39,494 bases of DNA from AG-12 sp027339635. GTDB lineage: Bacteria > Chloroflexota > Dormibacteria > Aeolococcales > Bog-877. The stretch's first letter is position 1, and each line of letters opens with the position of its first letter. Under the pieces are notes generated by a model that searched no databases, was not told the DNA's origin, and saw only the letters and a program-made list of their open reading frames with translations. Made by a program: the position numbers and the translations under genes. This document shows positions 1-7,639 of the stretch, piece after piece. The stretch covers positions 1-39,494 of the forward strand of contig DAHWNZ010000018.1 in the NCBI GenBank assembly GCA_027339635.1, in the 5' to 3' direction.

Positions 1-1991
1 ATGTTCGGGGTCCCGATACCGGTCGCCTCGCTGTAACCGGGCTCGGTGAAGTAGTGGCCGTTCCAGCGCTCCCTCTGCCCGATGCCGGTGATGTCGTGAA
101 AGTCTCCCTGGTTGCTGTAGCTCTCCGCCACGTTCTGGTTGTACAGCCCGTAGAGGAAGTAGTTGGCGTTGCCGGTCCGGTAGCCCTGGAAGGCGTCCCG
201 GTCGGCGAAGATCGCGGACCAAAGTGGCGAGGAGAGGCTGGTGCCGCCGATCTGGAACCAATGGGGTGCCTTGGGGTTGCTGATAGAGATGCAGGCACTG
301 CCGTAACCCGCTGTCCTCACCACCGTGGACCCGGTGCAGTACTCCGCGTAGCCCGTCAGCTCGTCCGCGTTGGCGGACACATCCGGCACTTCGCGACAGG
401 GCTGGCCTGGCGCCGCCAGCGAGCAGTTGCCAGGTCCGGACACGGTCTGGCTGTTGTTCACGCCAGGTCCCCGCTGATACGCGGGCCTACCCCAGAAGAT
501 GCTGTGCCCCCCGCCGCCCGCTCCGTAGGTGGTGCAGGCGACCAACCCGTTGGGATGAGGGTTGCAGAGGTTGAGCTCGTTCCACACCGTCTCCACTCCC
601 TGCGGATAGCTGGGGTGCAGATTGAGGCCGGGGTTGTCGGTTTCCAACGAGGTCCCACCCACGCTGGTTACCCAGGGCTGGCTGGCCGGGTCGTCCACCT
701 GCAGGCCGTACTGGTCCAGACTGCCGCTGCCGTCGCGGATGCAGTCGAAGGCGCCGGTATCACCCGCGGAAGAGAACATGCTCTGCCCCTGGCTCGCCAT
801 CTGCTCGAAGATGAGGTTCTCCGCCTCGGCGTAGGACTGTCCGGCGTCGATCTCGCACTCGCCCCAGCTGGAGCTGATCGAGTCCGCCATGTCGTCGTTG
901 GCGATCTGGGTGTACTCGTCGAGCTCGGTCTGGCCGGTGTAATCGTTGGGCGCGTTGTAGACCAGGATCCTGCTGATGTCTGGCGCTATCGCCAGCTGCT
1001 GCTCGATGTCAGCCTCGACCTCGATGTCACCGCCGTACCCGTACACACAGGTGTCCCCGGTCGGGCACAGCTTCGGGCTGCCCAGCGGGCCGCCGTCAAC
1101 CTTGATGTTGGTGAGTCGGGGATGGTATCCCGGCCCGTAGAACGTCTGGGCCCAGGTCGTGATGTCCGACTGGGTGTATGCCGAAAGCTCGAAGACCGCG
1201 AGGGTCGCTCCCGCCCCCTGGGCCTTGGGCCCAGCCTCTGGCGCACTGTAGATGCTGTTGGTCTGCGAGGGAGTGAGTCCGGTGCAGTCCGGCCCGGCCC
1301 CGTATCCGTACGCGCCACCCGCGAAGATTGCCTTCAGCTGGGTGAGGTTGGAAGGATATGGAGTCTCACAACTGCTCGCCGACTGTCCCTTGGCGCTCGG
1401 CACGACCTGCACCGAGGAGTGCAGCCGCACCGTGTTGCTGAGCCCGATCACACCCATCACGCTGGGCGCCACCGTCTTCGGCAGTGAGACCGCCGTCGCG
1501 TTGGAGAAGAACGAGGTCCCGCTGGCGCTCCGGTAGGTGTCCAGCGGAGTGGAGAAGGCGCCTGAGATCTGGGCACTGCTGCCGATGGCGCGAATGAGGA
1601 AGGGGGAGGCGGTCGTCTGCACCGCAAGGCCCTTGCTCTCCAGGTACCCGGTCACAGTCGACCTGGTCGCCGCCGTGGGTGCGAAGTCCTGGTCGAACTG
1701 CCCCTTGGCCAGCCACTTTCCGTATTGCGGGCTGCCCGCGGTGTACTGGCCGGTCAAAAGGTTGTTGATTCCGGCGGCGTTGTTGGGCTGGAGCAGCACC
1801 TCCACGCTCATGGTCGCCGTCTGCAACTGCCCCGTGACCGGCGCGTTGGCGGGCAGATAGGTCCCCGGAATCTGGACCAGACCAGCCGAGCTGCTGGCGG
1901 CCTGAACGCCAGCCCCACCCAGGGCCACCACCGTGAAGGCTGCGGCGCACGCAGCATAGATAGGTCGGAACCTGATTTGGGTTCGCCCCAT
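1..1991 (-). CDS. Secreted S53 family peptidase (sedolisin/kumamolisin-like), 3' end outside window
   Basis: Read from ATG at 1991, the frame stays open for 663 codons to the window edge, so the C-terminus is missing. Residues 1-32 form a signal peptide (basic start, Ala/Val-rich core, AxA-type end). Residues about 50-190 match the pro-kumamolisin prodomain. The catalytic domain follows: GGDIEVEADIE near residue 321 supplies the Glu and Asp four residues apart, SSAGDTG near 407 supplies the oxyanion Asp, GGTSLSSP carries the serine nucleophile, and the final residues EATGIGTPN belong to the calcium-binding end. Members are exported, self-processing endopeptidases usually active at acid pH. 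A GGGAGG ribosome site lies about six bases before the ATG. The family assignment is firm; the substrate is unknown. Confidence 0.93.
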   Translation of the reverse strand, partial: MGRTQIRFRPIYAACAAAFTVVALGGAGVQAASSSAGLVQIPGTYLPANAPVTGQLQTATMSVEVLLQPNNAAGINNLLTGQYTAGSPQYGKWLAKGQFDQDFAPTAATRSTVTGYLESKGLAVQTTASPFLIRAIGSSAQISGAFSTPLDTYRSASGTSFFSNATAVSLPKTVAPSVMGVIGLSNTVRLHSSVQVVPSAKGQSASSCETPYPSNLTQLKAIFAGGAYGYGAGPDCTGLTPSQTNSIYSAPEAGPKAQGAGATLAVFELSAYTQSDITTWAQTFYGPGYHPRLTNIKVDGGPLGSPKLCPTGDTCVYGYGGDIEVEADIEQQLAIAPDISRILVYNAPNDYTGQTELDEYTQIANDDMADSISSSWGECEIDAGQSYAEAENLIFEQMASQGQSMFSSAGDTGAFDCIRDGSGSLDQYGLQVDDPASQPWVTSVGGTSLETDNPGLNLHPSYPQGVETVWNELNLCNPHPNGLVACTTYGAGGGGHSIFWGRPAYQRGPGVNNSQTVSGPGNCSLAAPGQPCREVPDVSANADELTGYAEYCTGSTVVRTAGYGSACISISNPKAPHWFQIGGTSLSSPLWSAIFADRDAFQGYRTGNANYFLYGLYNQNVAESYSNQGDFHDITGIGQRERWNGHYFTEPGYSEATGIGTPN

Positions 1992-2070
1992 TCCACGCCT
2001 CCCTGACGGGCGCCCAATGAGCGACCCCGCCCAAGGCCGACAGTGGACCCCTCCCTGCTAATTGATGGAG

Positions 2071-2099
2071 AAGGTACCGCTTCTTGGGGCCGTCGTCAA
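2071..2099 (-). promoter_or_regulatory. Candidate promoter of the S53 peptidase gene
   Basis: On the minus strand TTGACG (2099-2094) is followed after exactly 17 bases by TACCTT (2076-2071). The -35 box matches the sigma-70 consensus at five of six positions, but the -10 box is weak. It would give a leader of about 70 bases before the ATG at 1991. Confidence 0.35.
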
Positions 2100-2130
2100 G
2101 CGCGTTCCAACCCCACCGGGTACTCCCAAT

Positions 2131-2160
2131 GACTCGCCCTCAACGGGTTCAGGTGGTGGC
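2131..2160. repeat. Possible remnant of an intergenic REP-like repeat
   Basis: This 30-base stretch in the 208-base gap between the S53 peptidase and the membrane protein gene reads PPPEPVEGES on the minus strand and DSPSTGSGGG on the plus strand. Both resemble spurious peptides often translated from widespread bacterial intergenic repeats. Only one copy is visible here, so the call rests on resemblance. Confidence 0.25.
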
Positions 2161-2199
2161 GACGCTCTGGGGCCAACGCCGCTGCCGCAGTCATCGGGA

Positions 2200-2829
2200 T
2201 CAGCCCTGGACGGGTCGCCCGCACCCTGGACAGAAGCTGGCCTGACCGGGCAGCGCCCGCCCGCAGTTGGGGCAGCTCCCCGGACTCGCGGGCGTCCGGG
2301 AACCTGAGGCACGACCCTGGAGTCCTGGGCCGTCCCCCGGCGGCCGCGGCGCCATGCGATGCCAAGTGGCCCAATGGGCCACCCCCGCAGCCCCTATCAC
2401 GAGAGCCAGCGCGAGGCCCACCCAGGCGAAGGAACCCATGAAGGGGGTAGCGCCGGGGTAGGAGACCAGAGCGCCAAAGCGGGGGATGAGGTCGAGGATG
2501 GTGAACAGCAGCACGGCCCCCGCCAGGAAGGCCGAGATCAGGCTGCGATAGGCGTAGTCGATCGGCAGGGCGATCCTGGCCACCCGCAGGGCCTCCCAGG
2601 CGAAGAGCGCAAGCGCCAGGACCGCGGTTCCATATCCGGAGCCGCCGAGACCGTTCTGCGAGGTGAGACACACGTGACTGATCGCGACCGATGCTCCGGG
2701 CAGGATCGGCAGCGTGCTGTAGCTGCACGAGGGGGACCACGGAAGGAACAGGTCGATGAAGAAGAGGATCGCGAGCAATGCCAAGGGGGTCCCCTCAGCC
2801 GTCCACCGGTCCAGCCTGCGGTGGGCCAT
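2200..2829 (-). CDS. Four-helix membrane protein with C-terminal zinc ribbon
   Basis: A 209-residue protein of unknown function. Four hydrophobic segments are visible, at about residues 15-32, 68-88, 95-118 and 130-150. A short proline- and glycine-rich linker leads to a C-terminal zinc ribbon with CPNCG and CPGCG knuckles near residues 185-207. The architecture resembles the many small bacterial membrane proteins with a zinc-ribbon tail, but no family name is certain. GAGGCAGG lies directly before the ATG at 2829. It follows purH by 72 bases on the same strand and may be read through from the purine operon, although nothing in the protein links it to purine synthesis. Confidence 0.7.
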   Translation of the reverse strand: MAHRRLDRWTAEGTPLALLAILFFIDLFLPWSPSCSYSTLPILPGASVAISHVCLTSQNGLGGSGYGTAVLALALFAWEALRVARIALPIDYAYRSLISAFLAGAVLLFTILDLIPRFGALVSYPGATPFMGSFAWVGLALALVIGAAGVAHWATWHRMAPRPPGDGPGLQGRASGSRTPASPGSCPNCGRALPGQASFCPGCGRPVQG

Positions 2830-2901
2830 CCTGCCTCAGACTCCGCCTCTTGTCATCACCCAGGCAGCAAGATACACCACCCTGGCGCTGGCGCCGCCGT
2901 C

Positions 2902-4437
2902 TCAGTGGCGAAAGTGGCGCACGCCGGTGGTCACCAGCGCCATTCCGGTTTTATCGGCGACCTCGATCACGTCGGAGTCCCTCTTCGACCCACCCGGGTG
3001 AATCGCGGCGACGATGCCGTGGGCCGCGGCCACCTCGAGGTTGTCGGCCATGGGAAAGAAGGCGTCCGAAGCCAGGCAGCTGCCCGCAGCCCTCTCGCCC
3101 GCCCTAGCGATCGCCATCTCGATAGCCTCCACGCGGGACATCTGGCCCGCACCGATGCCCACCGCCATGCCATCGTGGCAGAGAACGATGGCGTTCGACT
3201 TCACCCCTCGGACCAGGGTCCAGGCCAGGCGTAGCTGCTGCCATTCCTCAGCTGATGGAGCCCTTTGGGACACGACCTGGAATCGCTCTTTCGGGTCACC
3301 GCCGTCGGGACTCTGCACCAGCAGCCCACCCTCGATGGAGCGCACCTCAAATGTCTGGCCGGACGGCCGCGAGTCAACCGCCAGGACCCGCAGACGCGAC
3401 CGCGAAGCCAGACGTTCCTGCGCTTGGTCGGTCACCACGGGGGCTATCACCAGCTCCAGGAAGTGGCGTGCCAGAAGGTCTGCGGCGGACCGGTCCAGGG
3501 GCAGATTCAGGGCCACGACCCCGCCGTAGGCCGACCGTGAGTCACAGTTGTAAGCCCGCTGGAAAGCGTCCGCGGCGGCGGCCCCGAGGGCCGCTCCGCA
3601 GGGATTCGTATGCTTCACCACCACAGCCGCTGGTCGAGGCAGGCTCTGCACAATCCGCCACGCCGAGTCGGCGTCCAACCAGTTGGTGTACGAGAGGGCC
3701 GGCCCCTGTATCTGGCGCGCCCCCGCCAGCCCCTCGGGGCTCTCCGATGTCGCGTACAGCGCGCCATCCTGATGCGGATTTTCGCCATAGCGCAGGGGTC
3801 CGATCAGAGGGGCGGCCACGATCCAGCGCTCCGGCAGGCGTCCGGTCTCTGCCATGTCGGTCGGCCCCTCCAGGTGATTGGCGATGAAGGAGTCGTAGCC
3901 GCTGGTAAGACGGAAGACGAGGATCGCCAGCCTGCGCAGGAGGGGCTCCGAGAGGTCGCCGGCGGTCAACTCGTGGAGCACCTCTTGATATTGGCCAGGT
4001 GAGCTCACCGCGGCGACAAACCGCCAGTTCTTTGCGGCCGCCCGCAAAAGGGTGGGGCCCCCGATGTCGATCTGGTCGACGATCTGATCACGGCCGACCC
4101 CGGATTGGGCGGCCTGCTGGAACGGATAGAGGTTGACCACCACCATGTCGATCTCAGGGAACCCATGGTCCGTGAGAGCCCGCAGGTGGGCCGGCTGATC
4201 GCGCCGCGCCAGTATTCCTGCGTGGATGGCCGGGTGGAGGGTCTTCACCCTTCCGTCCAGCATCTCCGGCATGCCCGTGAGGCTGGCCACCGGCGTGACC
4301 GGGATGGCGGCTGCCTCCAGCGCCGCCCGGGTTCCGCCTGTGGCGATGAGGTCCACCCCGTTCGCCACCAGTCCCCGCGCGAAATCCACCAGGCCGGTCT
4401 TGTCGTCGACACCGATGAGCGCCCTCTTCGGTCTCAC
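2902..4437 (-). CDS. purH: Bifunctional AICAR transformylase / IMP cyclohydrolase
   Basis: PurH catalyses the last two steps of IMP synthesis: formyl transfer from 10-formyl-tetrahydrofolate to AICAR, then ring closure to IMP. The 511-residue protein has the usual length. The N-terminal cyclohydrolase domain begins RPKRALIGVDDKTG and contains GGT and GRVKTLHPAIHAG. The transformylase domain contains RYGENPHQ, the KHTNPCG motif and a C-terminal AIHPGGS segment. I chose the GTG at 4437, whose last two bases plus the next base form GTGA with the purN stop, because upstream in-frame codons only produce proline/arginine-rich sequence out of purN. It is the last purine gene of the operon. Confidence 0.95.
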   Translation of the reverse strand: MRPKRALIGVDDKTGLVDFARGLVANGVDLIATGGTRAALEAAAIPVTPVASLTGMPEMLDGRVKTLHPAIHAGILARRDQPAHLRALTDHGFPEIDMVVVNLYPFQQAAQSGVGRDQIVDQIDIGGPTLLRAAAKNWRFVAAVSSPGQYQEVLHELTAGDLSEPLLRRLAILVFRLTSGYDSFIANHLEGPTDMAETGRLPERWIVAAPLIGPLRYGENPHQDGALYATSESPEGLAGARQIQGPALSYTNWLDADSAWRIVQSLPRPAAVVVKHTNPCGAALGAAAADAFQRAYNCDSRSAYGGVVALNLPLDRSAADLLARHFLELVIAPVVTDQAQERLASRSRLRVLAVDSRPSGQTFEVRSIEGGLLVQSPDGGDPKERFQVVSQRAPSAEEWQQLRLAWTLVRGVKSNAIVLCHDGMAVGIGAGQMSRVEAIEMAIARAGERAAGSCLASDAFFPMADNLEVAAAHGIVAAIHPGGSKRDSDVIEVADKTGMALVTTGVRHFRH

Positions 4438-5036
4438 CGGATCATGGCCCTGTGCCCTTCCACGTGCACGCGCCCGAGGCTCAGCAGCCTCACCGCCTCG
4501 GGCAGGATCCGCCACTCCTGCTCGTGAATCCTCTGCCAGAGCGATTCCTCGTCGTCGTCGTCCCGCACCTCCACTGCCGCCTGCAGCAGGATGGGCCCCC
4601 CGTCCACCGTGTCAGGATCCACCAGGTGAACCGTGCAGCCCGTCACCTTCACCCCGGCGGCAAGAGCGAGCCCTACCGCGTTCATGGTGCCGGCGAAGGC
4701 TGGCAGCAGGCTGTTGTGCAGGTTGAGGATCCGCCCTGGGAAGGCGGTCAGAAGTGGCTCGGTGAGGATGCGATCGTAGCCCGCCAGCACGAGTATCCGG
4801 CACTGCTGCTGGAGAAACCAGAGCGCCATCTCCCGGTCGCGCCTTTGGGAATCGCCGGCGAACTCCCGCAGCGGAAAGCCGCGGACGGGGACCCCGCTCG
4901 CCGCGGCCAGTGTCAAGCCATGGCACCGCGGGCGATTGGAGGCGACAGCGGCGATGCGAGCGGGGTACTGAGGTTCGGCCGCAGCCTGCAAAAGCGCCCG
5001 CAGATTGGTGCCTCGTCCCGAGACCAGGACGCCCAC
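4434..5036 (-). CDS. purN: Phosphoribosylglycinamide formyltransferase (folate-dependent)
   Basis: PurN transfers a formyl group from 10-formyl-tetrahydrofolate to GAR. About 200 residues, the usual length. The N-terminus reads VGVLVSGRGTNLRALL. The active-site Asn and His are in LNLHNSLLPAF and the catalytic Asp is in DTVDGGPILLQ. The position after the His, normally Pro (HPSLLP), is Asn here, a modest oddity. I chose GTG at 5036 because it places the SGxGTN loop as in the family. A CTG at 5063, overlapping the purM stop as CTGA, is an alternative that would add nine residues. The stop overlaps the purH start. Confidence 0.92.
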   Translation of the reverse strand: MGVLVSGRGTNLRALLQAAAEPQYPARIAAVASNRPRCHGLTLAAASGVPVRGFPLREFAGDSQRRDREMALWFLQQQCRILVLAGYDRILTEPLLTAFPGRILNLHNSLLPAFAGTMNAVGLALAAGVKVTGCTVHLVDPDTVDGGPILLQAAVEVRDDDDEESLWQRIHEQEWRILPEAVRLLSLGRVHVEGHRAMIR

Positions 5037-5059
5037 CCCCGGGCGGGTGCTCGATGGGT

Positions 5060-6097
5060 TCAGCGCAGCACCACCTGGGCGCGGCCCTGGCGATCGGCGA
5101 CCTCCCCTATCGCCACCAGCTCGGCGGGGGCTGATGCCATCGCCATGTCGGCGGTTGCCTTCGGGACCACGCAGACCATCCCGATCCCCATGTTGAAGGT
5201 GGCCCACATCTCCTTCTCCGAGATGTCGCCCAGCCTTTGCAGGGCGGTGAAGATTGGGGGCACGTCCCAGCTGGAGGTGTCGATGATGGCCGCCATCTCA
5301 CCCGGAAGGATCCGCGGCAGGTTCTCCGGGATGCCGCCCCCGGTAATGTGCGCCAGAGCGTGGACATCCCCCATCTCCCGCAGGCCCAGGACAGCCTGCA
5401 GGTAGGACCGGTGCGGGGCCAGCAGGAGCTCTCCCAGGGGTTGCTCGGTTCCGGCCAAGATGACCGAGTAGTCGAGTTCCCCCTCGGCGACAAGGTGGCG
5501 CACCAGCGTGTAACCGTTGGTGTGCAGCCCGGATGACCTGATCCCCAGGAGGACGTCGCCACGGCGCACCAGCCGGGGGCCAAGCAGGCGGTCCACCGTG
5601 GTCGTGCCGACCAGGAACCCGGCCAGATCGTAGTCGCCTATGCCGTAGACGCCCGGCATCTCGGCCGTCTCGCCACCGACCAGGGAGCAGCCCGCCTCCC
5701 GACAGGCGGCTGCCATCCCCTCAGCGATCTGCTCCAGAACCTCCGCATCGATCCTGCCGGTGGCGAAATAGTCGAGAAAGAACAGGGGGGTGGCGCCTGT
5801 GGTGAGCACATCGTTGACGCAGTGGTTGACGATGTCCTGGCCGATGCCCCGGTGCCGGCCCATCGCCACGGCGATCTTGGTCTTGGTCCCCACGGAGTCG
5901 GTCGAGGAGACCAGGGTGGACCCGGCTGGCAGGTCGTCAGGCAGCCTCCAGACGGCCGCGAACGGCCCGATCCCGGCCATCAGGGCGGGCCGGTGAGTGG
6001 TGGCCGCAAGCTGCGCCACCCGCCGGATTGCTCCCTCGGCACGGCTCCTGTCCACCCCCGCCTTGGCGTACTGGCTCAACGGCGGCTCGGGAGTCAC
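5060..6097 (-). CDS. purM: Phosphoribosylformylglycinamidine cyclo-ligase (AIR synthetase)
   Basis: PurM closes the imidazole ring, converting FGAM and ATP to AIR. The 345-residue product matches the usual length. It shows the N-terminal YAKAGVD segment, the STDSVGTKTK motif, the NHCVNDVLTTGATPLFFLDY motif, GGETAEMPG, and GGGIPENLPR in the C-terminal half. I placed the start at GTG 6097. The alternative TTG at 6109 overlaps the purF stop as TTGA and would add four residues. Neither has a clear ribosome site, so translation is probably coupled to purF. Confidence 0.95.
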   Translation of the reverse strand: MTPEPPLSQYAKAGVDRSRAEGAIRRVAQLAATTHRPALMAGIGPFAAVWRLPDDLPAGSTLVSSTDSVGTKTKIAVAMGRHRGIGQDIVNHCVNDVLTTGATPLFFLDYFATGRIDAEVLEQIAEGMAAACREAGCSLVGGETAEMPGVYGIGDYDLAGFLVGTTTVDRLLGPRLVRRGDVLLGIRSSGLHTNGYTLVRHLVAEGELDYSVILAGTEQPLGELLLAPHRSYLQAVLGLREMGDVHALAHITGGGIPENLPRILPGEMAAIIDTSSWDVPPIFTALQRLGDISEKEMWATFNMGIGMVCVVPKATADMAMASAPAELVAIGEVADRQGRAQVVLR

Positions 6098-6105
6098 CAG
6101 CTCGC

Positions 6106-7626
6106 TCAACCTTCCAGGGCCAGCTTGTCCATCTCCAGCTGCTGGGGCACCTGCAGGGGATAGATGCCGTCCAGGCAGGCGAAGCAGAAGCCGGCGGCAC
6201 CGGGGGCCGCGTCCAGGGCCCATCGCAGCCCCGCCAGGGTGATGTAGGCAAGCGAGTCCGTGCCGATGATCCGTCCCACCTCCTGGGCCGTCCGGCCGGC
6301 CGCGATCAGCTCACTGCGGCTGGCGATGTCAATGCCCATGAAGCAGGGAAACCGAATCGGGGGCGAGGCGACCCTCATGTGCACCTCGGCGGCTCCGGCG
6401 CGCCGCAGGGCTTCCACAATCTGGCGCGAGGTGGACCCCCGCACGATGGAGTCGTCCACCAGGACCACTCGCTTGCCCCGCAGCACGTGGGGCATGGGAT
6501 TGAACTTAAGGCGCACGCCGGCATCTCGCATGCCCTGCTGGGGCTGGATGAACGTCCGGTTTATGTACCGGGACTTGATCATCCCCTCGGCGAAGGGGAT
6601 CCCACTCGCCTGGGCGTATCCGATCGCCGCCGGGGTGCCCGAGTCTGGCAAGGGGATGACCACGTCCGCGGCGACCGGCGCCTCCTCCGCCAGACGTCTG
6701 CCCATGGCGATACGGACCTCGTACAGACTGCGATTCTGGATCACGGAGTCGGGGCGGGCGAAGTAGATGAACTCGAAGGAACACATCGCGGGGTCACGCA
6801 CCTGGCCGAAGCGAACGCTGTGCAGGCCGTCCGCATCGATGGTCACGATCTCTCCCGGCAACACCTCGCGGACCATCCGCGCGCCAACCACGTCCAGTGC
6901 GCAGCTCTCGCTGGCGATGATGTAGCCATCGCCACCCGGGGCGTCCAGATCCCCAAGACGTCCGATGCAGAGCGGCCGCAGCCCCAGCTCATCGCGGGCC
7001 GCCACCAGGCTGTCGCGCGTCAGGAATCCCAGCGAGTAGGCGCCGAGCACCCGGGGCAGGCAGCGCTGCAGGACCAACTCCAGGCGGTCGCCGGGGGTGC
7101 GGGAGAGCAGACCGGCCAGCACCTCGGTGTCGCTGGAGGTGGAGAACGAGTACCCCTCTTCGAACAATCCCTGGCGCAGGGATTGCGCGTTGGTTAGATT
7201 CCCGTTGTGGGAGATCGCGACCGGCCCGAGCTGGCCGTGATCGAACAAGAAGGGCTGGGCGTTGGTCACCTGAGACGATCCTGTCGTCGAATAGCGGGTG
7301 TGCGCCAGGCCCAAATCCCCGTGCAGCTTGCTCAGCGCTTCCTCGGAGAACACCTGGGACACGAGCCCCATCTCCCGGTGAAGACGCAGCTCCTCCCCGT
7401 CTGAGGTGCAAATACCGGCCGACTCCTGGCCACGGTGCTGCAGGGAATAGATTCCCAGGTAGCACAGGTTGGCGACATCCTGCCCTGGCGCGAAGGCACC
7501 GAAGACACCGCAAGCCTCATGCAGCTTGTCGGTCCCGTCCCCCAACTCGCAAGGCAGGCAGGATTGGTGCTGGCCGGAGTAGCCGCTCAACCCGCTCAGC
7601 ATATCCGAGTCCCAGGTGTCGGCCAC
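6106..7626 (-). CDS. purF: Amidophosphoribosyltransferase, [4Fe-4S] type
   Basis: PurF makes phosphoribosylamine from PRPP and glutamine, the committed step of the pathway. The N-terminal nucleophile is Cys39 in EACGVFGAF, so a propeptide of about 38 residues must be removed (30 if the ATG at residue 9 is used). The PRPP site reads VVLVDDSIVRGST. The four cysteines that bind the iron-sulfur cluster in the Bacillus enzyme are present: SESCALD, FPCFMG and the CFAC pair near the C-terminus. The 506-residue length fits this subtype. The start at 7626 is GTG, 13 bases after the purL stop. PurF is normally feedback-inhibited by nucleotides. Confidence 0.95.
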   Translation of the reverse strand: MADTWDSDMLSGLSGYSGQHQSCLPCELGDGTDKLHEACGVFGAFAPGQDVANLCYLGIYSLQHRGQESAGICTSDGEELRLHREMGLVSQVFSEEALSKLHGDLGLAHTRYSTTGSSQVTNAQPFLFDHGQLGPVAISHNGNLTNAQSLRQGLFEEGYSFSTSSDTEVLAGLLSRTPGDRLELVLQRCLPRVLGAYSLGFLTRDSLVAARDELGLRPLCIGRLGDLDAPGGDGYIIASESCALDVVGARMVREVLPGEIVTIDADGLHSVRFGQVRDPAMCSFEFIYFARPDSVIQNRSLYEVRIAMGRRLAEEAPVAADVVIPLPDSGTPAAIGYAQASGIPFAEGMIKSRYINRTFIQPQQGMRDAGVRLKFNPMPHVLRGKRVVLVDDSIVRGSTSRQIVEALRRAGAAEVHMRVASPPIRFPCFMGIDIASRSELIAAGRTAQEVGRIIGTDSLAYITLAGLRWALDAAPGAAGFCFACLDGIYPLQVPQQLEMDKLALEG

Positions 7627-7639
7627 AGGTCGACGTCCA

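Noticed and set aside
54..1487. Long open frame on the plus strand (477 codons)
   Set aside because: It is antisense to the S53 peptidase, whose catalytic motifs are clear; the plus-strand product is low in motif content and is a GC-bias shadow.
1366..2034. Minus-strand frame of 222 codons starting at 2034
   Set aside because: It is out of frame with the S53 peptidase over the same bases; the peptidase frame has a signal peptide, prodomain and ribosome site.
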